Positions 1 through 7,578 of a stretch of DNA of 64,000 bases are shown piece by piece. How positions within the stretch are numbered: the stretch's first letter is position 1; each line of letters starts with the position of its first letter. The notes beneath the pieces were generated by a model. That model made no database searches. It worked only from the letters and a program-made list of their open reading frames with translations, and was not told where the DNA came from. This stretch comes from Pannonibacter anstelovis. Lineage in GTDB: Bacteria > Pseudomonadota > Alphaproteobacteria > Rhizobiales > Stappiaceae. The DNA lies in contig NZ_JBAKBF010000015.1 of NCBI RefSeq assembly GCF_036881715.1, positions 1 to 64,000 of the forward strand, read 5' to 3'. The position numbers and the translations under genes were made by a program.

Positions 1-92
1 AGCTTGTTCTGCACGCCCGACATGAAATCGGCAGTCTGCTGCAGGGTAAGCAGATTCTGCCGTACGGCGGCGGACAGGGTAATATCAGCCAT
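1..92 (-). CDS. Flagellin, N-terminal fragment (cut by window edge)
   Basis: The reverse strand from 92 reads MADITLSAAVRQNLLTLQQT and continues to the window edge. This is the start of the flagellin D0 helix and closely resembles the start of the complete flagellin at 299-1465. Only about 30 residues are visible. It is therefore a second flagellin gene downstream of, and on the same strand as, the first. A terminator separates the two, so it probably has its own promoter in 93-240. Multiple flagellins are common in Hyphomicrobiales. Family assignment is firm; which paralogue it is cannot be told. Confidence 0.9.
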   Translation of the reverse strand, partial: MADITLSAAVRQNLLTLQQTADFMSGVQNK

Positions 93-168
93 CTATGTGT
101 CCCTTTCCTGGGTCCAGCATTTTGACCGCTCGTCCTGAGCGGGATGGCCTGATCATGATTTGGTAACC

Positions 169-183
169 CTAATGCTTGGTTAA
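169..183. promoter_or_regulatory. Possible degenerate CtrA box upstream of flagellin 2
   Basis: CTAA-N7-TTAA, one mismatch from the CtrA consensus TTAA-N7-TTAA, lies about 80 bases upstream of the flagellin that starts at 92. A single degenerate site is weak evidence. It is listed because better sites occur at other flagellar promoters in this window. Confidence 0.3.
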
Positions 184-246
184 TCGCGTCTTTTTTTAGG
201 GTTAACGCTTTCTTTCCTTGGGGCATGCGGCTGGAGACGCAAAGAA

Positions 247-274
247 AAGGCGGCAGGCCGGAGCCTGCCGCCTT
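247..274 (-). terminator. Rho-independent terminator of flagellin 1
   Basis: A perfect 12-bp stem (AAGGCGGCAGGC / GCCTGCCGCCTT) with a 4-base loop is followed on the minus strand by TTTTCTTT. It lies 25 bases past the flagellin stop codon and insulates the next flagellin gene. Confidence 0.9.
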
Positions 275-298
275 GTTTCGCGGGGGGTATGTCTTGCC

Positions 299-1465
299 TT
301 AGAACAGACGCAGCACGTTCTGATCCGCCTGAGCTGCCAGCGACAGGGCAGTGGAGGCGAGGGACTGCTGGGTCTGCAGAGCCAGAAGGTTTGCGCCTTC
401 CTGGTTGGTGTCGGCGAGGGTCAGCTTGCCGGCGCCTTCCTGCAGCGTGTTCACCATCGCCGTGGTGAAGTCCTGACGGTTCTGCACGATCGACAGGTTG
501 GTACCGAAGGTGGACGCCTGAGACCGCAGAGAGTCCTGGGCCTTCTTCAGCTTGTTCATCACCGCATCGATGTCGGTGTCCTTGGCAAACCCGCCTTCAG
601 CCGTGTTATTCGTGGTCGTCCCGGTGTAGGCGCCAGCGGCTGACGACTTGGAGTTAACGCTCAGCTTGAAGTCCGATGTGATCGTGATCGTACCAGACGC
701 AAAGCTGGTCGAAACGCCTTCGGTTTCATCAATGAAGTTCTGGAAATCCTTGACGGTGGTGTCCGCCTTGATCTCCAGCTTGCCCAGTTCCGAGCCGTTG
801 GTGTCGGTCAGTGTAATGACGTCACCAACATTGAAGTTGCTGTCAGCTGCAACCAGACCTGTAGAGCCGAGTGCTGCTGCGCCAGCTGTCCCGTTCTGGA
901 ACGATACGGTTGCAGTGCCCGTGGTGCCCGAGGCGATGTCCGACAGATTGAGGCCTGTCGTGCTCGAAGCGTCGGTGTAATCCACGGCGGTAATCGACAG
1001 GGACGACTTGCCGCTCTCGTTGAAGGTCACCTTCAGATCGTTACCGTCACCGGCGAGCAGGTTCTTACCCTTGTAGCCGGAATCCTTGGCAACGTCTTCG
1101 ATCTGCGTGAGAAGTTCATTGAACTCCTTCGCATACTTCGCACGTTCGACCTGGTTGGAGGTCTGCGAAGCCTGGTTGGCCTTTGCCTTCGCAGCGTCAA
1201 CCAGACCGGAGATGGAGTTGATGCCCTTGTCGGCTGCCTTCAGCGTCTGGACCGACTGGCCCATGTCGTCGAGCAGGGAGCCAAGATCGCCGGCGCGGTT
1301 CTCGAGGCCCTTTGCGGTGAAGAAGGAGTTCGGGTTGTCGAGAGCCGAGTTGACCTTCTTGCCGGTGGAGAGTTTCTCTTGGACACCACTCATCAGCTGA
1401 GCAGTCGACTGAAGGGCATTGAGGTTCGAGCGCACTGCGCTCGACAGGCTGATATTGCTTGCCAT
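299..1465 (-). CDS. Flagellin
   Basis: Major filament subunit exported through the flagellar type III apparatus. The 388-residue protein has the conserved D0/D1 N-terminal helices (MASNISLSSAVRSNLNALQS, then VQEKLSTGKKVNSALDNP), a Ser/Thr/Gly-rich variable centre at about 180-310, and the C-terminal helix ending ADQNVLRLF. The start at 1465 is chosen over an in-frame start 63 bases upstream because flagellins begin with this MASNI-type helix and AGGAA lies just before it. An AT-rich leader of nearly 300 bases upstream holds a CtrA-like box and the terminator of the FlaG gene. Family identity is certain; no gene symbol is given because paralogue names vary between species. Confidence 0.96.
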   Translation of the reverse strand: MASNISLSSAVRSNLNALQSTAQLMSGVQEKLSTGKKVNSALDNPNSFFTAKGLENRAGDLGSLLDDMGQSVQTLKAADKGINSISGLVDAAKAKANQASQTSNQVERAKYAKEFNELLTQIEDVAKDSGYKGKNLLAGDGNDLKVTFNESGKSSLSITAVDYTDASSTTGLNLSDIASGTTGTATVSFQNGTAGAAALGSTGLVAADSNFNVGDVITLTDTNGSELGKLEIKADTTVKDFQNFIDETEGVSTSFASGTITITSDFKLSVNSKSSAAGAYTGTTTNNTAEGGFAKDTDIDAVMNKLKKAQDSLRSQASTFGTNLSIVQNRQDFTTAMVNTLQEGAGKLTLADTNQEGANLLALQTQQSLASTALSLAAQADQNVLRLF

Positions 1466-1611
1466 TTCGGTTTTTCCTTCCTGGGAAAACACAATACATG
1501 GATCCGTTCTGGATCCCGCAAGCAGCAAAGTCAGCTTTATTCTGTAATGACAAGTTAAGCTTTATGGTTATCGGAATTTAACCTTAACGTATGGTGAATT
1601 TTACATTATGG

Positions 1612-1626
1612 TTAATTTGATTTTAA
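1612..1626. promoter_or_regulatory. CtrA-type box (TTAA-N7-TTAA) upstream of flagellin 1
   Basis: TTAA-TTTGATT-TTAA matches the consensus exactly, about 150 bases upstream of the flagellin start. The surrounding DNA is AT-rich, so a chance match is more likely here than at the flgB promoter. Confidence 0.4.
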
Positions 1627-1705
1627 TTATGCATCAAGGGCTTGCAATGTGCGTGGTGTCAGGCGCGGGCGCGCCTGCTCCGGATGCGTGCGGGGGGGTG
1701 AAAAA

Positions 1706-1735
1706 AAAGCCCCACTGCCTGGGGCGTGGGGCTTT
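1706..1735 (-). terminator. Rho-independent terminator of the FlaG-like gene
   Basis: A 10-bp stem AAAGCCCCAC / GTGGGGCTTT with a 10-base loop, followed on the minus strand by a run of T (the A-tract at 1701-1708). It sits 27 bases beyond the stop of the gene at 1763-2155. Confidence 0.88.
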
Positions 1736-1762
1736 GATTTGAACTTGAAGTCTGGCGAAGGG

Positions 1763-2155
1763 TCAGGCGGTGCGCTGAACCGTGCCGGATGTCTGAAGTG
1801 AAGCTGGTTCGTCGCCTGCCTTGGCGTAGGCGCGAAGCTTGCGTAAGGTCTCGCTCGGGACCTGCTGGATGACCTCGCCGGTCTCCTGGTCCATGGCGAT
1901 GTAGATGAATGACTGGCTTTCAGGGTCGAGCGTGTTCTTCCGCACGATCTCCCGTTGCGCAGGCTGGTTCGTTGCGCTCTGACGGTTGCCATTCTCGGCA
2001 AGCGGGCGCTGTTCTTCAGTATTCCCTGACGGCTTCACCGTCTGGGGACCTGGTAATTCAGTTCTAGCTGCGGGCTCGTTCTGTTCCGGAGCCCGCGTAG
2101 CCGGGGTTACTGCCGCATAGGCGGTCAGTGACGGCCGGATTGCTCCTGTATCCAT
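1763..2155 (-). CDS. FlaG-like flagellar protein
   Basis: A 130-residue protein with a disordered, Pro/Gln/Glu-rich first 70 residues and a C-terminal segment at about 75-112 (SQSFIYIAMDQETGEVIQQV, then PSETLRKLRAYAK). That pattern is the FlaG/YvyC domain, which in other bacteria is encoded beside flagellin and influences filament length. No signal peptide is seen. A strong AAGGAGG precedes the ATG. It lies upstream of the flagellin on the same strand and is closed off by its own terminator. Domain assignment is good; the exact role in this species is inferred. Confidence 0.75.
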   Translation of the reverse strand: MDTGAIRPSLTAYAAVTPATRAPEQNEPAARTELPGPQTVKPSGNTEEQRPLAENGNRQSATNQPAQREIVRKNTLDPESQSFIYIAMDQETGEVIQQVPSETLRKLRAYAKAGDEPASLQTSGTVQRTA

Positions 2156-2234
2156 GCCTGCCTCCTTCGGGTAACACTCCTTGACCCGATGGTATCACCC
2201 ACAAAATACAACGGGGATATGAATCCTCCGTTAA

Positions 2235-2254
2235 CGAAAAGGTTAGACTTTTCG
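2235..2254. repeat. Short inverted repeat between the FlgN-like and FlaG-like genes
   Basis: CGAAAAG-N6-CTTTTCG lies 31 bases beyond the stop of the FlgN-like gene and about 80 bases upstream of the FlaG-like gene. It could be a weak terminator of the flgI transcript or an operator; there is no clear T-run. Confidence 0.35.
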
Positions 2255-2285
2255 CGGGTGCTGGCAAGTGATTCGCGTCGTTGCG

Positions 2286-2777
2286 TCAAAGCGATCTGTT
2301 GACAGCGATCCCTTCAGCAATCCTGGGGGCGTGCGGTGAAGCGCCGCCCGGTCCGTAGGTCGTGGTCCGCTGCCGGGCACCAACGGCCTGTGCGACCGTC
2401 GTCACTACAGTCGAGGCAACTTCCCGCGCCGTTGACAGCACTGCCAGATTGATGCGCAGAACGGGCTGGAACTCCGCATGCTGCCGGCGCAAGGATTGTA
2501 CCGCAGCCGGGGCGAGATTGCCTAGAGCAACCGAGTGTTCCTTGGCGAAGAGAACGCCCTGTGTGTAGTGATGCACCAATACGGCTTTTTCCGGCTGCAG
2601 CTCGCCTGCAGCTCGCAGCTGGCCTTCCCGCACCATATCGGTTTCCTTCTCGATCAGTTCGAGAAGCTTTTCCATGGTGTGACAGACCGCAAGGCAAAAG
2701 CTCTCTGCCTCGGATCTGCTGGTTGGCCTTGCGGTGGAAAAGGGCAGGGCCGCTGTTTCCGGGGTGTGGGCGTTCAC
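2286..2777 (-). CDS. FlgN-like flagellar export chaperone
   Basis: A 163-residue, mostly helical protein. The helix at about 22-60 (SFCLAVCHTMEKLLELIEKE) and a second at about 65-120 resemble the FlgN fold, and the C-terminus GIAVNRSL is typical of the alphaproteobacterial FlgN-like proteins encoded after flgI and flgJ. FlgN-type proteins chaperone the hook-filament junction proteins FlgK and FlgL. Its ATG overlaps the stop of the FlgJ-like gene by four bases, so the two are translationally coupled. Sequence similarity in this family is low, and the call rests partly on position. Confidence 0.65.
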   Translation of the reverse strand: MNAHTPETAALPFSTARPTSRSEAESFCLAVCHTMEKLLELIEKETDMVREGQLRAAGELQPEKAVLVHHYTQGVLFAKEHSVALGNLAPAAVQSLRRQHAEFQPVLRINLAVLSTAREVASTVVTTVAQAVGARQRTTTYGPGGASPHAPRIAEGIAVNRSL

Positions 2778-3082
2778 TGGTTTGCCTCCTGAAGGGCGAG
2801 CAATTCGCGCTCGATCGAGTTAGCCAGGCCGACTCCTCCGGCCGAAGCGATGGTTTTGGACATTTCGTCGATGAGCATCTTCTGCCAGGTGTCGGAGCCC
2901 TCTCCGCCACCCCAGGCGCCACCTTCCTCAAGACCGGTGAACATGGACTGCATCATGGTGTTGAGGAAAACGGCCTCAAAGTTCTCCGCCTGTTTGCGGA
3001 TCGACTCCGGAGCGATGATGCGGGTGCCTCCCAGACGGGGCAGGGCCGTTGTGCCGGTGAGATTGAGATCTGATGGCGTCAT
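2774..3082 (-). CDS. flgJ: FlgJ-like rod-binding protein (no muramidase domain)
   Basis: A 102-residue protein equivalent to the N-terminal half of enterobacterial FlgJ, the rod-cap or rod-binding domain. Diagnostic parts are IRKQAENFEAVFLNTMMQSM at about 28-47 and the C-terminal VGLANSIERELLALQ. The glycan-cleaving C-terminal domain of E. coli FlgJ is absent, as is usual in alphaproteobacteria, where a separate lytic enzyme opens the wall. It follows flgI by three bases and overlaps the FlgN-like gene. Called with good confidence from both motif and operon position. Confidence 0.88.
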   Translation of the reverse strand: MTPSDLNLTGTTALPRLGGTRIIAPESIRKQAENFEAVFLNTMMQSMFTGLEEGGAWGGGEGSDTWQKMLIDEMSKTIASAGGVGLANSIERELLALQEANQ

Positions 3083-3085
3083 GGC

Positions 3086-4228
3086 TTACATGGCCTCGAT
3101 TTCGGCCTGCAGCGCACCGGCTGCCTTGATGGCCTGAAGGATGGAAATCATGTCGCGCGGGCCGATGCCGAGCGTGTTTAGCCCGTCAACCAGCTGCTGC
3201 AGGGTCACGCTCTCGCTGACAATCGCCAGCTTGCTGCCGCTTTCATTGACCGTCACATCGGTCTGCGGTGTGACTGCCGTCTGACCGTTCGCAAATGGGA
3301 GAGGTTGGTTCACCTGCGGATTCTCCGCGATGGTGACGGTGAGGTTCCCCTGAGCAACTGCCACGGTCGATACCTTGACGTTCTGGCCCATCACGATGAT
3401 GCCAGCGCTTTCGTCAATGACGACGCGGGCAGACTGGTCCGGCTCGATGATCAATTGCTCAACGTCCGTGAGCAGGTCCACCACATTGCCATTGTAGTCA
3501 CGCGGTATGGTGAGCTGCACTGTGCCCGGATCCAGGGGCTCGGCCGTGGGGAAGCCAATCAGTTCGTTGATAGCCAGGGCGACGCGGCGCGAGGTGGTCA
3601 GGTCCGGATTGCGCAAGGCGATGCGCACCGTGGTCATGCTGGCCAGCTTGAAGCCGACTTCCCGTTCGACCAGCGCACCATTTGCAATGCGGCCGGAGGT
3701 CGGCACACCGCGGACAACCGAGGCTGCATCGCCTTGTGCCGCAAAACCGGAAATAGCCACGGCGCCTTGTGCAATGGCATAAGTCTCGCCGTCCGCACCC
3801 ATCAGCGGCGTGACCAGCAGTGTCCCGCCCTGCAGGCTGTCCGCATTCCCCAGGGCGCTGACGGAGACATCAATACGTGTGCCCTGTGTCGCGAAAGGGG
3901 GCAGGTTGGCCGTCACCATCACTGCGGCCACATTGTTCGTATTCAGGTCCGCTGCTGCCGTGTTGACGCCCAGGCGCTCCAGCATGGCCTGCAGACTTTG
4001 CCGGGTGAAGGGCGAGTTGCGCAGGCCGTCGCCCGTTCCCTGCAGACCGACCACGAGGCCATAGCCGACCAGCTGGTTTTCACGAATGCCCTCGAAATCA
4101 GCGATGTCCTTGATCCGCGACGATGCGCCTGCGTTCTGGACAGACACCGTCAGAATGGCGGCGAGCGCTGCCAGGAGGAGGCCCGGACGAAACAATGAGG
4201 CAAACGGCATGGGACAAACCCGGATCAT
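3086..4228 (-). CDS. flgI: Flagellar P-ring protein FlgI
   Basis: Periplasmic subunit of the P-ring, which with the L-ring forms the bushing of the rotating rod. The 380-residue protein has a signal peptide (hydrophobic LFRPGLLLAALAAILTVSV, then NAGAS) and the family hallmarks RIKDIADFEG, NQLVGYGLVVGLQGTGDG and the C-terminal LNTLGIGPRDMISILQAIK. Starts at 4228 and 4210 are both possible; neither has a strong ribosome site, and the signal peptide is intact in both. It is first in a minus-strand operon with the FlgJ-like and FlgN-like genes, divergent from fliX across 276 bases. Confidence 0.97.
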   Translation of the reverse strand: MIRVCPMPFASLFRPGLLLAALAAILTVSVQNAGASSRIKDIADFEGIRENQLVGYGLVVGLQGTGDGLRNSPFTRQSLQAMLERLGVNTAAADLNTNNVAAVMVTANLPPFATQGTRIDVSVSALGNADSLQGGTLLVTPLMGADGETYAIAQGAVAISGFAAQGDAASVVRGVPTSGRIANGALVEREVGFKLASMTTVRIALRNPDLTTSRRVALAINELIGFPTAEPLDPGTVQLTIPRDYNGNVVDLLTDVEQLIIEPDQSARVVIDESAGIIVMGQNVKVSTVAVAQGNLTVTIAENPQVNQPLPFANGQTAVTPQTDVTVNESGSKLAIVSESVTLQQLVDGLNTLGIGPRDMISILQAIKAAGALQAEIEAM

Positions 4229-4504
4229 GAGTGCTTTTGCCCACTCAATGCGAAGTTCGTGCCAGATTATTCACTTTTAGTGATTTTAGATTATCTTATT
4301 GAAAAATAACAAGTATCTTGCCAGTTTGATGCACCTTGAGCAGCTCATTGCAGGGCTGTGGCTTGCTGATGCCGGGCAATTCTTGCCGGGAGGGGCGGAT
4401 TTCCCTACCCTAGTCAGAGGAAGAATCTGACCGGGAGCCCGTAAAGGTCAAACCAGCGGTCCTGATGCAGGGCTGGTTCAAGAGGAACGGGAAGCGAGGC
4501 CACA

Positions 4505-4921
4505 ATGCGGATCACCAACAATACGCCCGTTTCCTCTGTTCAGGGCAAGGGCAGCAAGAAGAAGGCCGGTGGCGGCGGCGGTTTCCTGATCGGGGGAGAC
4601 GGAGAGACGCATGCAGCCGTGTCGACGTCGTCTTCGTCGTCACTTTCCGGGATCGACGCCCTGCTATCCCTGCAGGAAATGCAGGTGCAGCCGGATGACC
4701 GGGATGCAGCGACAGCGCGCGGGCATTCCATGCTGGATCTTCTGGATGAGCTGAAGGCAGATCTGCTTGCCGGGGTGATCGAGCCATCCCGTCTGGAGAA
4801 TATGATGACGGCTCTCTCGGACCGCCCTGTCAGCAGTGATCCGGGGCTGGAATCGGTTATCGACGAGATCGAATTGCGCGTGAGGGTTGAGCTGGCTAAG
4901 CAAGGCCGGTTTACAAGTTGA
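4505..4921 (+). CDS. fliX: Flagellar assembly regulator FliX
   Basis: A 138-residue cytoplasmic protein with a Gly/Ser-rich linker at 18-50 and a conserved C-terminal part (SMLDLLDELKADLLAGVI at about 75-92, VIDEIELRVRVELAKQ near the end). In Caulobacter, FliX couples completion of the MS-ring and switch to the activity of the sigma-54 regulator FlbD. GAGG lies five bases before the ATG. It is divergent from flgI, the arrangement known in Caulobacter. No FlbD gene is in the window, so the downstream partner is inferred. Confidence 0.85.
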   Translation: MRITNNTPVSSVQGKGSKKKAGGGGGFLIGGDGETHAAVSTSSSSSLSGIDALLSLQEMQVQPDDRDAATARGHSMLDLLDELKADLLAGVIEPSRLENMMTALSDRPVSSDPGLESVIDEIELRVRVELAKQGRFTS

Positions 4922-5081
4922 TCCGTTTTTGCTGGCTGCAGGGCTGCGCAAACTTCGAGCGCTATGGATAACTCATTGAAACAGAAGGACTAAAGCTTAA
5001 CATTTTTTTCGGGTTTGCCCGTTGTGGCTGACCTCCAGTGACTATATATTCGCCCCGTCCTAACGGTAACCGGAGTTTCCG

Positions 5082-5498
5082 ATGACGGTTGAACTTGAGT
5101 CTGACTATCGACCTTCCGAGGACGAGCCGTTCATGAATGAACGGCAGCGCGAGTACTTCCGCAACAAGCTGCTCGCCTGGAAAGAGGACATCCTGCGTGA
5201 AAGCCGCGAGACGCTGGCGAACCTGCAGGAAGAAAGCACCAATCACCCTGACTTCGCTGACAGAGCTTCTTCGGAAACGGACCGTTCCATTGAACTGCGT
5301 GCACGTGACCGGCAGCGCAAGCTGATCTCAAAGATCGATGCGGCGCTGGAGCGTATTGAAGACGGCAGCTATGGCTATTGCGAAGAGACCGGCGAACCGA
5401 TCTCCGTCAAGCGCCTGGAAGCCCGCCCGATTGCGACCCTGTCCATCGAGGCGCAGGAAGCGCACGAGCGCCGCGAAAAGGTGTACCGGGACGACTGA
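5082..5498 (+). CDS. dksA: DksA-family RNA polymerase-binding regulator
   Basis: Transcription factor that enters the RNA polymerase secondary channel and works with ppGpp. The 138-residue protein contains the conserved block FMNERQREYFRNKLLAWK, a coiled coil with DFADRASSETDRS at its tip (about 60-75), and the C-terminal YGYCEETGEPISVKRLEARP. Only the first of the four zinc-finger cysteines remains; the partners are Thr, Ser and Ala, so it belongs to the zinc-independent class known among alphaproteobacteria. CGGAG precedes the ATG. It is monocistronic with its own terminator. Being beside fliX is common in this group, but a flagellar role is not implied. Confidence 0.93.
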   Translation: MTVELESDYRPSEDEPFMNERQREYFRNKLLAWKEDILRESRETLANLQEESTNHPDFADRASSETDRSIELRARDRQRKLISKIDAALERIEDGSYGYCEETGEPISVKRLEARPIATLSIEAQEAHERREKVYRDD

Positions 5499-5523
5499 GA
5501 TCCCCGTTCCTCGTTAAAATTTC

Positions 5524-5552
5524 AGCCCCCGTCAGCCGCGCTGCCGGGGGCT
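5524..5552 (+). terminator. Rho-independent terminator of dksA
   Basis: Stem AGCCCCCG / CGGGGGCT with a 13-base loop, followed by TTTTGTTT, 25 bases after the stop codon. Confidence 0.88.
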
Positions 5553-5606
5553 TTTGTTTGTGCCTGCCTCTCCACGGGGATCAGGAGGTCAGGGGGGAAG
5601 CGGAGA

Positions 5607-5770
5607 ACGGGCACGGCGCTCGGGGAGCGAGACGCCGTGCCCGTCATTCAGCCAGTCTGGCGTCCGGAGCACCGGACTGGCAGGGGGAACAATTCGGATT
5701 GCAGAAAGGAAGGCGGGACAAAGGTGCGGGAGGGCGGTCTGACCGGAGGCTGGGGATCGCCGCCGGTCAG
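5607..5770. repeat. Cluster of three hairpins between dksA and flgH
   Basis: Three inverted repeats lie in a row. At 5607-5644 there is a 12-bp perfect stem (ACGGGCACGGCG / CGCCGTGCCCGT) extended by CTCG/CGAG around one bulged base. At 5651-5681, GCCAGTC / GACTGGC encloses CCGG-agca-CCGG. At 5739-5770, CTGACCGG / CCGGTCAG. None has a T-run on either side. The genes on both sides converge here, so they may terminate or protect the flgH transcript. Confidence 0.7.
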
Positions 5771-5787
5771 CATTCTTTCAGCCCAGC

Positions 5788-6534
5788 TCAGAAAGGCAGA
5801 ACGATATCCAGCACCTGCTGTCCATAGCGGGGCTGCTGCACATCTGTGATCTGCCCGCGCCCGCCATAACCGATACGGGCCTCTGCGATCTTTTCGCTCA
5901 GGATGGTGTTATCCGACCGGATATCCTGCGGCCGCACGATGCCGCCGATGATCAGTTCGCGGACCTCGAAATTCACTCTTACTTCCTGACGGCCCTCGAT
6001 CACCAGATTGCCGTTCGGCAGAACCTGGGTCACGACTGCCGCAACGGAGGTTCGGAGGGTTTCCTTCCGGTCCACTGACCCCTTGCCCTTGAAGCTGGAA
6101 TCCGAGTCCACCGTTGCCAGAGCATTGGCGCTGGTGTTGCCAGGCAGGACGAATTTTTCGACCGCTGTGCCCAGGGCGCCGCTGACGCCGGAAGAGTCCG
6201 ATCCTGCCCGGGAGCGTTCAGTTTCGTTGTCGAACTGCGCACGGTCGGCGATTGTCACCAGAATGGTCATCAGATCGCCGACCTGCTTGGCGCGCTGGTC
6301 TTCGAAGAAGGCGCGGTTGCCGGACTTCCAGAGCGAGTTGGCATTGTAATGCGCGGGCTGGGGCGTCGGCATGGGCATCTGCACCGGGCGGTAGCCGGGC
6401 ATGGTGGTTGGGTCCTGAATGGCGTTGAGCGCCGGCGCCTTGCCAACCTGTGCCAAGCGGTCCGCAGAACCGCAGGCGGCCAGCGGCAGGACCAGAAGGG
6501 TCAGGGCAACTGCCTTGTGAATCGGACGGATCAT
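5788..6534 (-). CDS. flgH: Flagellar L-ring lipoprotein FlgH
   Basis: Outer-membrane ring subunit. The 248-residue protein has a lipoprotein signal with lipobox LAAC (Cys about 21) and the family signatures SLWKSGNRAFFEDQRAKQVG, VTQVLPNGNLVIEGRQEV and RPQDIRSDNTILSEKIAEAR. It is the last gene of the flgF-flgG-flgA-flgH operon. Its ATG overlaps the flgA stop by four bases, and a set of hairpins follows it. Length and all key blocks are normal for the family. Confidence 0.97.
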   Translation of the reverse strand: MIRPIHKAVALTLLVLPLAACGSADRLAQVGKAPALNAIQDPTTMPGYRPVQMPMPTPQPAHYNANSLWKSGNRAFFEDQRAKQVGDLMTILVTIADRAQFDNETERSRAGSDSSGVSGALGTAVEKFVLPGNTSANALATVDSDSSFKGKGSVDRKETLRTSVAAVVTQVLPNGNLVIEGRQEVRVNFEVRELIIGGIVRPQDIRSDNTILSEKIAEARIGYGGRGQITDVQQPRYGQQVLDIVLPF

Positions 6535-7565
6535 TGTGCGCTCTCCTGGGCTGGCAGGCTGGTGTTGGCGGCAAGTGTGCGGGAGGGGGCGCCGAGGCGG
6601 ACTTCTCCGCGGGCGCTCACCATGCCCCTGACGGTGCGGCGGGACTGCAGATTGATCACGTCGATCATATCGCCATCTGCGCCTGCGGTAGCTGCCTGGC
6701 CCTGCGTTGTCAGCTTCATTCCCGAGATTTCATAGATGAGTGTGACCTTGTCGCCGCGCTGGATCAGCATCGGGCGCTCGAAGTCCGCCTTGCTCAGCTG
6801 GCGGCCAGGACGCTGCTGGATGCGGGCGGCAAGTCCAAGGATCTCCTGAGGGTCCGTTACGGCCCGCCCCTGCACCCGCTCACGCGGCAGGCGCATGGTT
6901 ATCAGGTCCTGCTCGCGGACGATCCCACCCTTGTCCAGCGGGTTGGCCAGCGCGACGATGGCCGTCATCTCCCGCGCAATACCAGTGAGGCTGACACGGC
7001 GGTAGCCGTTTTCGCCTGCGTAGGACATGACGATATCGAAACGGCCGTCTGCGCGCGACCAGAGGGCCTGCTCGATCCGCAAGGGATCAGCGGAGCGCGG
7101 ATCTGCATGGATGATCTGCGGCGTGCGGGCGAAGACGATTTCGAGGTCGTCTGCGGAAATCTGGCCTTCCTGGCGTGCCAGCCGCTCGGCAATCATGCCG
7201 GCCAGGCGCTGGGCATCGAAGGAAATGGAGTCCCGGCGGACGGTGACTTCTGCAAGCCCGTCCGTGCCGGCAGACTTGAGGCCAGCCGCGCGGGCGCGCT
7301 CGGCAACAAGTGCCGCGCTCACTCTGCCCGACGTGCCCAGATCCGGGGACCGGAACAGCGGTTCGAAACCGGCAGCGCCTGCGTTGCGATAGAAATCCCC
7401 AACGGTGAGGATATCCGAAGAGGTCACGACCTCCGGCCGCAGAACGGGCGCTTCGCTGCCGCGCTGCCAGACTGGCTGGCTGCTGCCCGCCGCAAGACTT
7501 GCGGTGCTGCCGGGCATCAGGCCTGCGAGGGCAGCTCCAAGGAGCGCAAGAAACAGGGGTCTCAT
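6531..7565 (-). CDS. flgA: Flagellar P-ring assembly chaperone FlgA
   Basis: Periplasmic chaperone that delivers FlgI for P-ring assembly. The start at 7565 is preferred over the longer frame to 7613 because AGGAGG precedes it and it gives a clean signal peptide (MRPLFLALLGAALAGLMPGS). The resulting 344 residues carry N-terminal domains with little similarity to E. coli FlgA, then the SAF-type core ANPLDKGGIVREQDL and the C-terminal beta domain (RGDKVTLIYEISGMKLTTQG). It is longer than enterobacterial FlgA (about 220 residues) because of the N-terminal extension, a known feature of alphaproteobacterial FlgA. It is coupled to flgG (13-base gap) and flgH (overlap). Confidence 0.93.
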   Translation of the reverse strand: MRPLFLALLGAALAGLMPGSTASLAAGSSQPVWQRGSEAPVLRPEVVTSSDILTVGDFYRNAGAAGFEPLFRSPDLGTSGRVSAALVAERARAAGLKSAGTDGLAEVTVRRDSISFDAQRLAGMIAERLARQEGQISADDLEIVFARTPQIIHADPRSADPLRIEQALWSRADGRFDIVMSYAGENGYRRVSLTGIAREMTAIVALANPLDKGGIVREQDLITMRLPRERVQGRAVTDPQEILGLAARIQQRPGRQLSKADFERPMLIQRGDKVTLIYEISGMKLTTQGQAATAGADGDMIDVINLQSRRTVRGMVSARGEVRLGAPSRTLAANTSLPAQESAQ

Positions 7566-7578
7566 CGCCAGCCTCCTT

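Noticed and set aside
2262..2280. GG-N10-GC pattern resembling a sigma-54 promoter
   Set aside because: It points to the plus strand where no gene starts, and the -12 element does not fit well.
7361..7375. GGTTCGAAAC as a tRNA T-loop
   Set aside because: It lies inside flgA and no cloverleaf can be drawn around it.
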